Assembly: GCF_045348435.1 (NCBI RefSeq)
Contig: NZ_CP157484.1
Span: 5,456,001-5,520,000, forward strand
Reading direction: 5' to 3'
Length of the DNA stretch: 64,000 bases
DNA from: Alsobacter sp045348435
GTDB lineage: Bacteria > Pseudomonadota > Alphaproteobacteria > Rhizobiales > Beijerinckiaceae
The notes beneath the pieces are model-generated. The model had not been told where the DNA came from and did not search any database. It was given only the letters and a program-made list of their open reading frames with translations. Shown piece after piece: positions 1-9,311 of this stretch; position 1 is the stretch's first letter, and every line of letters begins with the position of its first letter. The translations under genes and the position numbers were made by a program.

Positions 1-2226
1 ATCGACCACCGGGAGCCGCAGGGCGCCCATCAGGTAGCGGGCCCGATAAGTGATCTGGCTGTCGGTGATCTCCAGCAGCGCATCGAGGCACGGCGCGGTG
101 GCGCTCGCGTCGGCGAGGCGCCGGACGCACCGCCCGGTCAGCACGCCGCGCTCGATGCGCCGGCCGATCTCCAGGAAGCGCCAGCCCGAGAGGCGATTCA
201 TATTCTCCTGAACGAGGCCCGAAAACGCCGCCATGATCCGCAGCGACTGGTCGCAGAGGTCCAGCGCCTCCGCCTGGCTGACGGCCTCGCCGCCATGGGC
301 GAACAGGGAGGCGAGGTCGGCGAGGGCCCGCACCGCGTCCGTCGAGAGGCGGTCGCGGATCACCGAGGCCGTGCGCCGCGCCTCGCCGAGCAGGCTCAGC
401 GCCGACCCGGACCGCGCCTTGCTGCGCAGCGCGGCGTCGACGGCCAGCGGAGCGGCGCCTTTCTGGTGCGCCGGCAGGGGCCGCATCGCCCCCCAGGCGA
501 CCAGCAGCTCGGTGAGCCGCGTGACGGCTTCCCGGGCCGGGCCGGAGCTCTCCGTGCTCTCCACCAGCAGCCCCGCGAGGCAGCGCACCACGCGCACCGT
601 CGCTTCGGCCCGCTCCAGGTAGCGACCCAGCCAGAACAGGTTTTCGGCGGCGCGGCTCGGCAGATAGCCGATCACCCGCTTGATGGCGACGCGGTCGGGG
701 CTGGGCAAGAGGGTGACCTGCTCGACAGGCTCCTCCGACGTGATCCAGACATCCGCCGACCGGTCGCCCAACTGCATCGACAGGGCCCGGGCGTCCTGGG
801 TCTCGGAGACGCGGCAGAACCCGCCCGGCATCACCTCCCACCCGTTCGCGGTGGACACCACATAGGCCCGCAGCGTGAAGGGGCGCGGCTCCAGCCGGCC
901 GCCGCGCCAGACCGGCATGGTGGAGAGGCGCACCACCTCCTGCCCGACCACGTCGAAGCCGCGACGCTCCAGGATGGAGTCCAGCCTCGCCCGGTCCTCC
1001 CGGCCGAGATCGGCCCCCGGCACGGGCTCGGCCCCGAACGGCCAGTCCGCGACCCTGGCGTAGGCCGGCGCGATGGCGAGCGCATCGAGATGATTGCGCA
1101 CATGCTCGCGCTCGGCCCGCTGGCCGCACCACCAGGTGGCCACGTTGGGCAGGCTGAGATCGCGCCCGAGGATCGTGCGGGCCAGCGACGGCAGGAAGCC
1201 CAGCAGCGCCCGGGTCTCCAGCACGCCCGCCCCCAACGGGTTGGCGAGCACGACTTTGCCGGCGCGCACGGCCTCGACGAGGCCGGGAAGGCCGATCCGC
1301 GAGGAGCCGGCGAGCTCGATGGGGTCGGCGAACTCCGCATCCAGGCGCCGCACCAGGACGTCGACGCGCTTCAGGCCCGCGATGGTGCGCACGAAGACGG
1401 ACCCGTCCTGGACGGTGAGGTCGCCGCCCTCCACCAGCAGGAACCCCAGATAGCGCGACAGATAGGCGTGCTCGAAATAGGTCTCGTTCAGCGCCCCGGG
1501 CGTCAGCAGGCAGATGCGGGACGCCTCGCGTCCGGCCTGCTCGGCCAGCGCGCCGCGCCAGGTCTGGAAGAAGGGCGCCAGCCGGCGGACATTCATGGAG
1601 CCGTAGAGCTCGGGAGCGGCGCGCGACAGCGCGATCCGGTTCTCCAGCGCGTAGCCCATGCCGGAGGGCGCCTGGGCGCGGTCGCCCAGCACCCACCAGC
1701 GCCCGTCCGGCCCGCGGCCGAGATCGGCGGCGTAGACCTGCAGGCGCCGCCGGCCGCGGGTCGGCAAGCCCACCAGCGGGCGCAGGAAATCAGGGCTTCC
1801 GGCCACCAGGGCGGCCGGCAGCGAGCCGTCGGCCGCAAGCCGGCCGGGTCCGTAGACGTCGTCCAGCACCGCGTCGAGCAGTTCCGCCCGCTCCACCAGC
1901 CCGGCCGCGATCTTCGCCCATTCGGCGTCCGGAATGACGAGCGGCACATGGCTGAGCGGCCAGGAGCGCTCGCGGCTCTCGCCCGCGTCATAGACGCGGT
2001 AATAGACGCCGGAGTCTCGCTGGTGGCGGTCCGCCAGCGCGAAGGCCCGGTCCACTTCGGCCGGATCCCCCGACAAGCCCTCCAGCACCGGCGCCCAATG
2101 CGGCCGCAGCCGGCCGGCCTCGTCCACGAACTCGTCGCGGATGCCCGGCAGCGGCTTGTAGCCGTCCACCAGGACCGAGGCCCTGGCGCGGTCGTCGTCG
2201 CCGGCCGATCCGGTCGCCTGGATCAT
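1..2226 (-). CDS. Circularly permuted ATP-grasp / alpha-E domain fusion protein (partial, C-terminus off window)
   Basis: The gene starts at an ATG that overlaps the stop of the upstream transglutaminase gene (ATGA) and reads without a stop to the window edge, giving 742 codons so far. The first ~500 residues form a circularly permuted ATP-grasp of the DUF404/DUF407 kind, beginning DGYKPLPGIRDEFVDEAG. From about residue 520 an alpha-E (DUF403) helical domain follows, marked by AENLFWLGRYLERAE and, near the edge, ITYRARYLMG. These two parts are often separate genes; here they are fused. The family is predicted to be a peptide or amine ligase working with the neighbouring transglutaminase; no substrate is known. 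The missing end is probably a short remainder of the alpha-E domain. Domain calls are firm, function is inferred. Confidence 0.9.
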   Translation of the reverse strand, partial: MIQATGSAGDDDRARASVLVDGYKPLPGIRDEFVDEAGRLRPHWAPVLEGLSGDPAEVDRAFALADRHQRDSGVYYRVYDAGESRERSWPLSHVPLVIPDAEWAKIAAGLVERAELLDAVLDDVYGPGRLAADGSLPAALVAGSPDFLRPLVGLPTRGRRRLQVYAADLGRGPDGRWWVLGDRAQAPSGMGYALENRIALSRAAPELYGSMNVRRLAPFFQTWRGALAEQAGREASRICLLTPGALNETYFEHAYLSRYLGFLLVEGGDLTVQDGSVFVRTIAGLKRVDVLVRRLDAEFADPIELAGSSRIGLPGLVEAVRAGKVVLANPLGAGVLETRALLGFLPSLARTILGRDLSLPNVATWWCGQRAEREHVRNHLDALAIAPAYARVADWPFGAEPVPGADLGREDRARLDSILERRGFDVVGQEVVRLSTMPVWRGGRLEPRPFTLRAYVVSTANGWEVMPGGFCRVSETQDARALSMQLGDRSADVWITSEEPVEQVTLLPSPDRVAIKRVIGYLPSRAAENLFWLGRYLERAEATVRVVRCLAGLLVESTESSGPAREAVTRLTELLVAWGAMRPLPAHQKGAAPLAVDAALRSKARSGSALSLLGEARRTASVIRDRLSTDAVRALADLASLFAHGGEAVSQAEALDLCDQSLRIMAAFSGLVQENMNRLSGWRFLEIGRRIERGVLTGRCVRRLADASATAPCLDALLEITDSQITYRARYLMGALRLPVVD

Positions 2227-5200
2227 CAGGCCCATCCTGGCGGGCGGCGAAGGTCGAGCGTCATCGGGAACTCCGTCGACGGCTCGGCCCGCGGCGGGGC
2301 GACCGGGCCCGGCGTATGGCCGAACGCCTCGAACCGCGCGAGCCGGCGCGCCTCCGCCTCATACGCGTTGACCGGGAACGTGTCGTAGCTGCGGCCGCCC
2401 GGATGGGCGACGTGGTAGACGCAGCCGCCCAGCGAGCGGCCGTTCCAGGAATCGATGAGGTCGAAGGTCAGCGGCGCATGCACCGGGATGGTCGGATGCA
2501 TGCCGGAGGCCGGCTTCCAGGCTTTGAACCGGACGCCCGCGACCGCCTCGCCGGGCGTTCCGGTGCTGGTCATCGGCACGCGCCGGCCGTTGCACGAGAC
2601 AACGTGGCGGGCCGGGTTCATGCCCTCCACCTTCACCTGCAGGCGTTCGACCGACGAGTCCACGAAGCGCACGGTCCCGCCGATCGCGCCGGTCTCGCCC
2701 ATGACGTGCCAGGGCTCCAGCGCCTGGCGGATCTCCATGTCGACGCCGCCGGCCTCGATGCGCCCGCAGAACGGGAAGCGGAACTCGCGCTGCGCCTCGA
2801 ACCAGACCGGGTCGATGTCGTAGCCCGCCCGCCGGAGATCGGCCACGACCTCCAGGAAATCCCCCCAGAGCACGTGCGGCAGCATGAACCGGTCATGCAG
2901 GCCCGTGCCCCAGCGGGTGAGGTCGCCGCGCTGCGGCTCGCGCCAGAACCACGCCACGAGGGCCCGCAGCAGCAACTGCTGCGCCAGGCTCATGCGGGCG
3001 TCGGGCGGCATCTCGAAGGAGCGGAACTCCACCAGTCCGAGCCGGCCCGTGGGGCCGTCCGGGGAGAACAGCTTATCGATGCAGATCTCGGAGCGGTGCG
3101 TATTGCCGGTGACGTCGACCAGGAGGTTGCGGAACAGGCGGTCGACCAGCCAGGGCGGCGTCGGCGGTCCGCCCGGCTCGGAGACCATCCGCATCGCGAT
3201 CTCGAGTTCGTAGAGCGAATCGTGCCGGGCCTCGTCGACGCGCGGCGCCTGGCTGGTCGGGCCGATGAACAGCCCGGAGAACAGGTAGGACAGCGCCGGG
3301 TGGCGCTGCCAGTACAGGACGAGGCTCTTGAGCAGGTCCGGCCGACGCAGGAACGGGCTGTCATGCGGCGTCGCGCCGCCGATCACCACATGGTTGCCGC
3401 CGCCGGTGCCGGCGTGGCGACCGTCGATCATGAACTTGTCGGTTCCGAGCCGGGCGAGTCGGCCCTCCTCGTACACGCCCTGGGTGATGTCGACCGCCTC
3501 GCGCCAGCTGGCGGCTGGCTGCACGTTCACCTCGATGACGCCGGGGTCGGGGGTGACCTTCAGCACGTTGATGCGGGGGTCCTGGGGCGGCGCGTATCCC
3601 TCGATGCGGACCTGCAGGCCGGTCGCCCGGGCCGTGTCCTCGACGGCGGCGATCAGTTCGAGATAGTCCTCCAGCCGCTCGACCGGCGGCATGAACACAT
3701 ACGGGATGCCGTCGCGCACCTCGAAGGCGACGGCGGTCCTGACCGCGCCCTCGACGGCGACCTGCTCGACGACGTCCTGGGTCGCCGCACCCTCGGCGGT
3801 CGGAGCGTGGATCTGCGGCTGCACATGCGCGGCGATGACGTCGGCCGGCGGCAGCGGCGGCCGGTCCTCGCCCGGGTCGGCCGGCACCACATACGGGTAG
3901 GAGGCCTTGGGGATATGCGGCAGCCCGCCGAGCGGCAGGCGGAACCCCACCGGTGAGTCGCCCGGCACCAGCAGCAGCTTGCCGCGCCGCAGCGTCCAGC
4001 GCTCGGTCTTCCAGCGCCGGTCGGCCGATTGGGCGTTCCAGGCCTGGATGGGGAGGGCCCAGCCGGTGGCGCGGCCCAGGCCGTGCTCGAAGACGCGCGC
4101 GATCCGCGCCCGCGCCTCCGGGTCGTCGAGCTTGGAGTCGAGCGGGTCGACGTTGTCGGGGAGTTCGGCCTCCTTCAGGATCCAGTGCGCCGGGTCCTCA
4201 TAGGCCGGCACGGCGAACTCGGCGCCCACTCCGAGACGGTCCGCCACGCCCCGCGCGAGGCGCTCGGCGTCCTCCGCCACGAGGGGCTTCTCCGGCGTCT
4301 CCAGCGCCAGCAGGGACGGGTCGCGCCAGACCGGCTCGCCGTCCTTGCGCCAGTAGAGCGCGAAGGTCCAGCGCGGCAGGGATTCTCCCGGGTACCACTT
4401 GCCCTGCCCGTGATGCAGGAAGCCGCCCGGCGCGAAGCGCTCGCGCAGCCGGCGCACCAGCGCATCGGCTTTCTGGCGCTTGGTGGGCCCGACGGCGGCG
4501 GTGTTCCACTCGTCGGCCTCGTAGTCGTCCACGGAGACGAAGGTCGGCTCGCCGCCCATCGTGAGGCGCACGTCCTGCGCGACGAGGTCGCGGTCGACCT
4601 GCTCGCCCACGGCGTCCAGCGCCTTCCAGGCCTCGTCCGAGAAGGGCAGGGTGACGCGCGGCGCCTCCTCGACGCGGGTCACCTCCATGGCGAAGTCGAA
4701 GGTGACCTCGGCGAAGCCGACCATGCCGCTGATCGGCGCGGCCGAGCGGTAATGCGGGGTCGCCGCCAGGGGCAGGTGCCCCTCGCCGCAGAACAGACCC
4801 GAGGTCGGGTCGAGCCCGATCCAGCCCGCGCCGGGAATGTAGACCTCCGCCCAGGCGTGGAGGTCGGTGAAGTCGTGGTCGGTGCCGGCCGGCCCGTCCA
4901 GGGCCTTCAGGTCATGCTTGAGCTGGATGAGGTAGCCCGACACGAACCGCGCCGCGAGGCCGAGCCGCCGCAGCACCTGCACGAGCAGCCAGCTCGTGTC
5001 GCGGCACGAGCCGGACCGCAGCGCCAACGTCTCGTCCGGCGTATGGACGCCGGGCTCCATGCGGATCAGATACTGGATCTCCTGCTGGAGGCGCTGGTTC
5101 AGCCCCACCAGGAAGTCGACGATCGCGGTCGGCTGGCGCGGCACGGCCGCCACATAGGCGTCGAGCGCGGGGCCGTCCTCCTCGCTTTCCAGATAGGGCT

Positions 5201-5543
5201 TCAGCTCATGCGCGAGCTCGGCCGGATAGGCGAACGGGAAGGTCTGCGCGTAGTCCTCGACGAAGAAGTCGAACGGGTTGACCACGGCGAGCTCGGCCAC
5301 CAAGTCGACCTCAATCTTCAGTTCGCGCGCCGGCTCCGGGAAGACGAACCGGCCCAGCCAGTTGCCGTGCGGATCCTGCTGCCAGTTGACGAAGTGGTTG
5401 GCCGGCGAAACCTTGAGCGAATAGCTCTTCACGGGGGTGCGGCAATGCGGGGCCGGGCGCAGGCGGATCACCTGCGGGCCGATCGCCACGTCCCGATCAT
5501 AGACGTAGTGCGTGACGTGATGGAGCGCGGCGACGATGGACAC
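2226..5543 (-). CDS. Transglutaminase-like / DUF2126 protein
   Basis: About 1105 residues, the usual size of this family. A transglutaminase N-terminal domain (ALHHVTHYVYDR) is followed by a papain-like transglutaminase core with Cys in SGSCRDTSW (near residue 180), His in DLHAWAEVY (near 227) and Asp in GLDPTSG (near 243). From about residue 330 to the end it is DUF2126, with the characteristic MGGEPTFVSVDD and GTGGGNHVV stretches. The chosen start is a GTG preceded by GGGAAGAG at a normal distance; a longer frame upstream has no such site. It is translationally coupled to the ATP-grasp/alpha-E gene. The pair is predicted to make or process an isopeptide or peptide tag; the true substrate is unknown. 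An intact catalytic triad argues for real enzyme activity. Confidence 0.93.
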   Translation of the reverse strand: MSIVAALHHVTHYVYDRDVAIGPQVIRLRPAPHCRTPVKSYSLKVSPANHFVNWQQDPHGNWLGRFVFPEPARELKIEVDLVAELAVVNPFDFFVEDYAQTFPFAYPAELAHELKPYLESEEDGPALDAYVAAVPRQPTAIVDFLVGLNQRLQQEIQYLIRMEPGVHTPDETLALRSGSCRDTSWLLVQVLRRLGLAARFVSGYLIQLKHDLKALDGPAGTDHDFTDLHAWAEVYIPGAGWIGLDPTSGLFCGEGHLPLAATPHYRSAAPISGMVGFAEVTFDFAMEVTRVEEAPRVTLPFSDEAWKALDAVGEQVDRDLVAQDVRLTMGGEPTFVSVDDYEADEWNTAAVGPTKRQKADALVRRLRERFAPGGFLHHGQGKWYPGESLPRWTFALYWRKDGEPVWRDPSLLALETPEKPLVAEDAERLARGVADRLGVGAEFAVPAYEDPAHWILKEAELPDNVDPLDSKLDDPEARARIARVFEHGLGRATGWALPIQAWNAQSADRRWKTERWTLRRGKLLLVPGDSPVGFRLPLGGLPHIPKASYPYVVPADPGEDRPPLPPADVIAAHVQPQIHAPTAEGAATQDVVEQVAVEGAVRTAVAFEVRDGIPYVFMPPVERLEDYLELIAAVEDTARATGLQVRIEGYAPPQDPRINVLKVTPDPGVIEVNVQPAASWREAVDITQGVYEEGRLARLGTDKFMIDGRHAGTGGGNHVVIGGATPHDSPFLRRPDLLKSLVLYWQRHPALSYLFSGLFIGPTSQAPRVDEARHDSLYELEIAMRMVSEPGGPPTPPWLVDRLFRNLLVDVTGNTHRSEICIDKLFSPDGPTGRLGLVEFRSFEMPPDARMSLAQQLLLRALVAWFWREPQRGDLTRWGTGLHDRFMLPHVLWGDFLEVVADLRRAGYDIDPVWFEAQREFRFPFCGRIEAGGVDMEIRQALEPWHVMGETGAIGGTVRFVDSSVERLQVKVEGMNPARHVVSCNGRRVPMTSTGTPGEAVAGVRFKAWKPASGMHPTIPVHAPLTFDLIDSWNGRSLGGCVYHVAHPGGRSYDTFPVNAYEAEARRLARFEAFGHTPGPVAPPRAEPSTEFPMTLDLRRPPGWA

Positions 5544-5764
5544 GAGGCTCTTCCCGGTTCGCGACGGTGGAGAGCCGCCGTCGCGGCTCACGTTAGTCTC
5601 AAGGGGACCTGAGGCAAGGGCCGTGCCGCTCGGGAGGGCTGTCGTGCACAACGGATGGGCGCCGCCCGGGCCGGGCGCCGCGCCGCGCGCGCCGAAACCG
5701 TCTTTCGGCCGCCGCGTTTGCGCGAGACGCTGTGCGCCCGCGCGCCGCCCGCCAGGAGGATGAC

Positions 5765-7156
5765 ATGGCCGAAACCCGCATCGAAACCGACAGCTTCGGC
5801 CCCATCGAGGTGCCCGCCGCCCATTATTGGGGCGCGCAGACGCAGCGCTCCCGGCAGAATTTCGACATCGGCGTGGAGAAGATGCCGCCGCCCCTGATCG
5901 ACGCCCTGGTGTTGGTCAAGAAAGCCGCGGCGCTGGTCAATCGCGATCTCGGCGAACTCGAGCCGAAGATCGCCGGCGCCATCGCTGCCGCGGCCGACGA
6001 GGCCCTGGCCGGTCGGATGGAGGGAGAGTTCCCGCTGGCGGTCTGGCAGACCGGCTCGGGCACGCAGACCAACATGAACGTCAACGAGGTCCTGGCCGGG
6101 CGCGCCAACGAGGCGCTCGCCGGAACTCGCGGCGGCAAGACGCCGGTCCATCCCAACGACCACGTCAACCGGGGGCAGTCCTCCAACGACACCTTCCCGA
6201 CCGCCATGCATGTCGCGGCCGCGCGCGAGATCCACGGGCGGCTCCTCCCCGCGCTGGAGCGGCTGCAGGCGTCGCTCGACGCCAAGACCCGGGAGTTCGC
6301 CTCGATCGTCAAGATCGGCCGCACCCACACCCAGGACGCGACGCCGCTGACCCTCGGCCAGGAGTTTTCCGGCTACGCCGCGCAGGTCCGGCTCGGCCGC
6401 GAACGCATCGCGCGGGCCCTGCCCGATCTCTATCCGCTGGCCCAGGGCGGCACCGCGGTGGGAACGGGGCTGAACGCCCATCCGAAATTCGCCGAGGCCA
6501 TCGCGGCGAAGATCGCGGAGCTGACCGGCCTGCCCTTCGCCAGCGCCCCGAACAAGTTCGAGGCGCTCGCCAGCAACGATGCGCTGGTCTACGTCCATGG
6601 CGCGCTGAACGCGCTGGCGGCGGGACTGTTCAAGGTCGCCAACGACATCCGCTTCCTGGGGTCCGGCCCGCGCTCGGGCCTGGGCGAGCTGATCCTGCCG
6701 GAGAACGAGCCCGGCTCCTCGATCATGCCCGGCAAGGTCAACCCGACCCAGTGCGAGGCCATGACGATGGTGTGCGCCCGCGTGTTCGGCAACCAGACCA
6801 CCGTCACGGTGGCGGGCAGCCAGGGCCATTTCGAGCTCAACGTCTACAAGCCGGTGATCATCGACGCCGTGCTGCAATCCGTGCGGCTGCTGGCCGACGC
6901 CTGCGACAGCTTCCGACAGCATTGCGTGGACGGCGTCGCCGCGGACACCGCCCGCATCGACGACCTGATGCGCCGCTCCCTGATGCTGGTGACGGCCCTG
7001 GCGCCGAAGATCGGCTACGACGCCGCCGCCAAGGTGGCCAAGACCGCGCACCAGAACGGAACCACCCTCCGCGAGGAGGCGCTCCGGCTGGGGCTCGTGA
7101 ACGAGCAAGAGTTCGACGAGCTGGTCCGGCCCGAAACCATGGTGGGCCGCTCCTGA
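5765..7156 (+). CDS. fumC: Class II fumarate hydratase
   Basis: 463 residues, the normal FumC length. It hydrates fumarate to L-malate in the TCA cycle, in the cytoplasm, as an iron-independent homotetramer. The superfamily signature GSSIMPGKVNP sits near residue 317; other typical stretches are TGSGTQTNMNVNEV, NDTFPTAMH and GRTHTQDATPLTLGQE. The start is fixed by AGGAGGA four bases upstream of ATGGCCGAAACC. It is transcribed away from the transglutaminase gene, with about 220 bases of shared upstream DNA, and appears to be a single-gene unit followed by a short GC hairpin. The signature separates it from aspartase and argininosuccinate lyase; the TGLPF/NKFEALAS region is FumC-like. Confidence 0.97.
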   Translation: MAETRIETDSFGPIEVPAAHYWGAQTQRSRQNFDIGVEKMPPPLIDALVLVKKAAALVNRDLGELEPKIAGAIAAAADEALAGRMEGEFPLAVWQTGSGTQTNMNVNEVLAGRANEALAGTRGGKTPVHPNDHVNRGQSSNDTFPTAMHVAAAREIHGRLLPALERLQASLDAKTREFASIVKIGRTHTQDATPLTLGQEFSGYAAQVRLGRERIARALPDLYPLAQGGTAVGTGLNAHPKFAEAIAAKIAELTGLPFASAPNKFEALASNDALVYVHGALNALAAGLFKVANDIRFLGSGPRSGLGELILPENEPGSSIMPGKVNPTQCEAMTMVCARVFGNQTTVTVAGSQGHFELNVYKPVIIDAVLQSVRLLADACDSFRQHCVDGVAADTARIDDLMRRSLMLVTALAPKIGYDAAAKVAKTAHQNGTTLREEALRLGLVNEQEFDELVRPETMVGRS

Positions 7157-7171
7157 CGCGGCGCGCGAGGA

Positions 7172-7191
7172 GCCGCCCTGCGCTGGGCGGC
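7172..7191 (+). terminator. GC hairpin downstream of fumC
   Basis: A perfect 7-bp stem (GCCGCCC / GGGCGGC) with a 6-base loop begins 15 bases after the fumC stop codon. The following bases (CTTGCC) give only a poor U-tract, so it may be a weak terminator or merely an mRNA 3' end. Confidence 0.4.
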
Positions 7192-7259
7192 CTTGCCGCG
7201 CCGCCGCGTGCGGCTTAGAGGCTGGGGCGCGCAAGACCAGGATCGGCCCGGAGAGCTCC

Positions 7260-8192
7260 ATGTTCGGCATTCACGCCAAGGGCGTCTACCCCATCGCCCC
7301 GACCCCCTTCACGGATGACGGCGAGATCGACTTCGCGTCGACCGACCGCATGGTGGACTGGTACCGGGAGATCGGCGCCACCGGGATGACGATCCTGGGC
7401 ATCATGGGCGAGGCGCCCAAGCTCGACCAGGCCGAGGCCCTGGCCTTCGCGACCCGGTGCATCCAACGGGCGCAGGGCCTTCCTGTGCTGGTCGGCGTCT
7501 CCGCCCCCGGCTTCGCCGCCATGCGGTCGCTGGCGCGCGCCGTCATGGACGCAGGCGCCGCAGGCGTCATGATCGCGCCGCCTCCCTCGCTGCGCACCGA
7601 CGACCAGATCGTCGGCTACTACGCGCAGGCCGTCGAGGCGATCGGGACGGACATCCCGTTCTGCATCCAGGACTATCCGCTCACCCTGACGGTGGTGATG
7701 ACGCCGAAGGTGATCCAGCGGATCATCACCGACAACCCGTCCTGCGTGATGCTGAAGCACGAGGACTGGCCCGGCCTGGAGAAGATCTCCACCCTGCGCC
7801 GGTTCGAGCAGGAGGGGACGCTGCGGCGGGTCTCCATCCTCACCGGCAATGGCGGCCTGTTCCTCGATTTCGAGATGGAGCGCGGCGTCGACGGCGCGAT
7901 GACCGGCTACGCCTTCCCGGAGATGCTGGTCGACGTCGTCCGCCTCTCCGCGGCGGGCGAGCGCGACGCGGCGCACGACATGTTCGACGCGCATCTGCCG
8001 CTGGTGCGCTACGAGCAGCAGCCGGGCATCGGCCTCGCGGTGCGCAAATACATCCTGAAGCGGCGCGGCGTGCTGGCCTCCGACGCGCAGCGCAAGCCGG
8101 GCGCCGGGATCAGCGCGACCGCCAAGGGCGAGATCGAATATTTGCTGTCGCGGGTCGCCCGGCGCGATCCGCGCGCCGGCAAGCTGTCGTGA
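7260..8192 (+). CDS. DapA-family (dihydrodipicolinate synthase/N-acetylneuraminate lyase) aldolase or dehydratase
   Basis: 310 residues of a (beta/alpha)8 class I aldolase fold. The Schiff-base lysine is K166 in CVMLKHEDW and the proton-relay tyrosine is Y139 in QDYPLTL. The phosphate/carboxylate-binding loop reads GIMGE (residues 47-51) rather than the GTTGE of true DapA, so lysine biosynthesis is unlikely; a pyruvate- or 2-keto acid-forming lyase or dehydratase is the better reading. The downstream FAD oxidoreductase begins 13 bases after the stop, so the two are probably one operon acting on a hydroxy/keto acid. Substrate cannot be read from sequence. The start ATG leads directly into the conserved GVYPIAPTPF segment. 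Confidence 0.85.
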   Translation: MFGIHAKGVYPIAPTPFTDDGEIDFASTDRMVDWYREIGATGMTILGIMGEAPKLDQAEALAFATRCIQRAQGLPVLVGVSAPGFAAMRSLARAVMDAGAAGVMIAPPPSLRTDDQIVGYYAQAVEAIGTDIPFCIQDYPLTLTVVMTPKVIQRIITDNPSCVMLKHEDWPGLEKISTLRRFEQEGTLRRVSILTGNGGLFLDFEMERGVDGAMTGYAFPEMLVDVVRLSAAGERDAAHDMFDAHLPLVRYEQQPGIGLAVRKYILKRRGVLASDAQRKPGAGISATAKGEIEYLLSRVARRDPRAGKLS

Positions 8193-8205
8193 GCCCGCCG
8201 GCCCC

Positions 8206-9306
8206 ATGAGCGACGTCGACGCCATCGTGGTCGGGGCCGGCGTGGTCGGCCTCGCGGTCGCGCGGGAGCTGGCGCTGTCCGGCCGCTCGGTGATCGTGCT
8301 GGAGCAGGCCGAGGGCGTCGGGACCGAGACCTCCTCGCGCAACAGCGAGGTGATCCACGCCGGGCTGTACTACCCGACCGGGAGCCTGAAGGCCCGCTTC
8401 TGCGTCGACGGCAAGGCGCTGCTCTACGCCTTCTGCGAGAGCCACCACGTCCCGCACCGGCGCTGCGGCAAGCTGGTCGTCGCCACCGACGAGGTGGAGC
8501 TCGCCGCCGTCGAGGCCATCCGGCGCAAGGGCGAGGCGAATGGCTGCGACGACCTGACGATGATCACGGCCGGGGCGGCGCTCGCCATGGAGCCCGCGCT
8601 GTCCTGCGTCGGGGCGCTCTGGTCGCCCTCCACGGGCATCATCGACAGCCACGCCTATATGCTGGCCCTGCAGGGCGACGCCGAGGAGGCGGGCGCCGCC
8701 TTCGCATTCCACACGCCGTTCCTGCGCGCGGACGCCACCGGCAACGCCATCGTGGTGGAGACCGGCGGGGCCGAGCCGATGCGGATCACGACGGGAGCGC
8801 TGGTCAATTGCGGCGGCCTGCATGCGTCCAGCGTGGCCGCGGCGACCGAGGGGCTTCGAACCGACCAGGTTCCCGAGACCCTCTACGCCAAGGGCAACTA
8901 TTTCGTGCTGACCGGGCGCGCGCCCTTCAGCCGGCTCATCTATCCGGCGCCGCACACGCATGGGCTCGGCGTTCACCTCACCATCGACCTCGGCGGGCAG
9001 GCGCGGTTCGGGCCCGATGTCGAATGGGTCGACGCCATCTCCTACGAGGTCGACCCGGCCCGGGGCGAGGGCTTCGACGCCGCCATCCGGAAATACTGGC
9101 CCGGCCTGCCGGAGAACGCCTTGGCCCCGGGCTATTCGGGCATCCGGCCCAAGATCGCCGGCCCGCACGATGCGGCTCCGGATTTCCGCATCGACGGACC
9201 CGGCGAGCACGGGGTTCCCGGGCTGGTCAACCTGTACGGCATCGAAAGCCCCGGCCTGACCGCTTCGCTGGCGCTCGCCGCCGAGGTCGTCCGCAGGCTG
9301 GGCTGA
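8206..9306 (+). CDS. FAD-dependent oxidoreductase, L-2-hydroxyglutarate oxidase-like
   Basis: 366 residues of the DAO fold. The Rossmann FAD-binding motif is at the very N-terminus (VVGAGVVGLAVARELA), and ETSSRNSEVIHAGLYYP (about residues 42-58) is typical of the L-2-hydroxyglutarate oxidase/dehydrogenase (LhgO/L2HGDH) group. The C-terminal GYSGIRPKIAG and GIESPGLTASLA match the same family's second FAD contact. Such enzymes oxidise a 2-hydroxy acid to a 2-keto acid with FAD. It sits 13 bases behind the DapA-like gene, suggesting a small catabolic operon. It converges on pbpC with only five bases between stops. The family is certain; L-2-hydroxyglutarate itself as substrate is an inference. 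Confidence 0.85.
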   Translation: MSDVDAIVVGAGVVGLAVARELALSGRSVIVLEQAEGVGTETSSRNSEVIHAGLYYPTGSLKARFCVDGKALLYAFCESHHVPHRRCGKLVVATDEVELAAVEAIRRKGEANGCDDLTMITAGAALAMEPALSCVGALWSPSTGIIDSHAYMLALQGDAEEAGAAFAFHTPFLRADATGNAIVVETGGAEPMRITTGALVNCGGLHASSVAAATEGLRTDQVPETLYAKGNYFVLTGRAPFSRLIYPAPHTHGLGVHLTIDLGGQARFGPDVEWVDAISYEVDPARGEGFDAAIRKYWPGLPENALAPGYSGIRPKIAGPHDAAPDFRIDGPGEHGVPGLVNLYGIESPGLTASLALAAEVVRRLG

Positions 9307-9311
9307 GCGGG

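Noticed and set aside
295..2388. Long plus-strand open frame opposite the ATP-grasp/alpha-E gene
   Set aside because: High-GC antisense frame; its product is Arg/Gln/His/Gly-rich low complexity, while the minus strand gives clear ATP-grasp and alpha-E domains.
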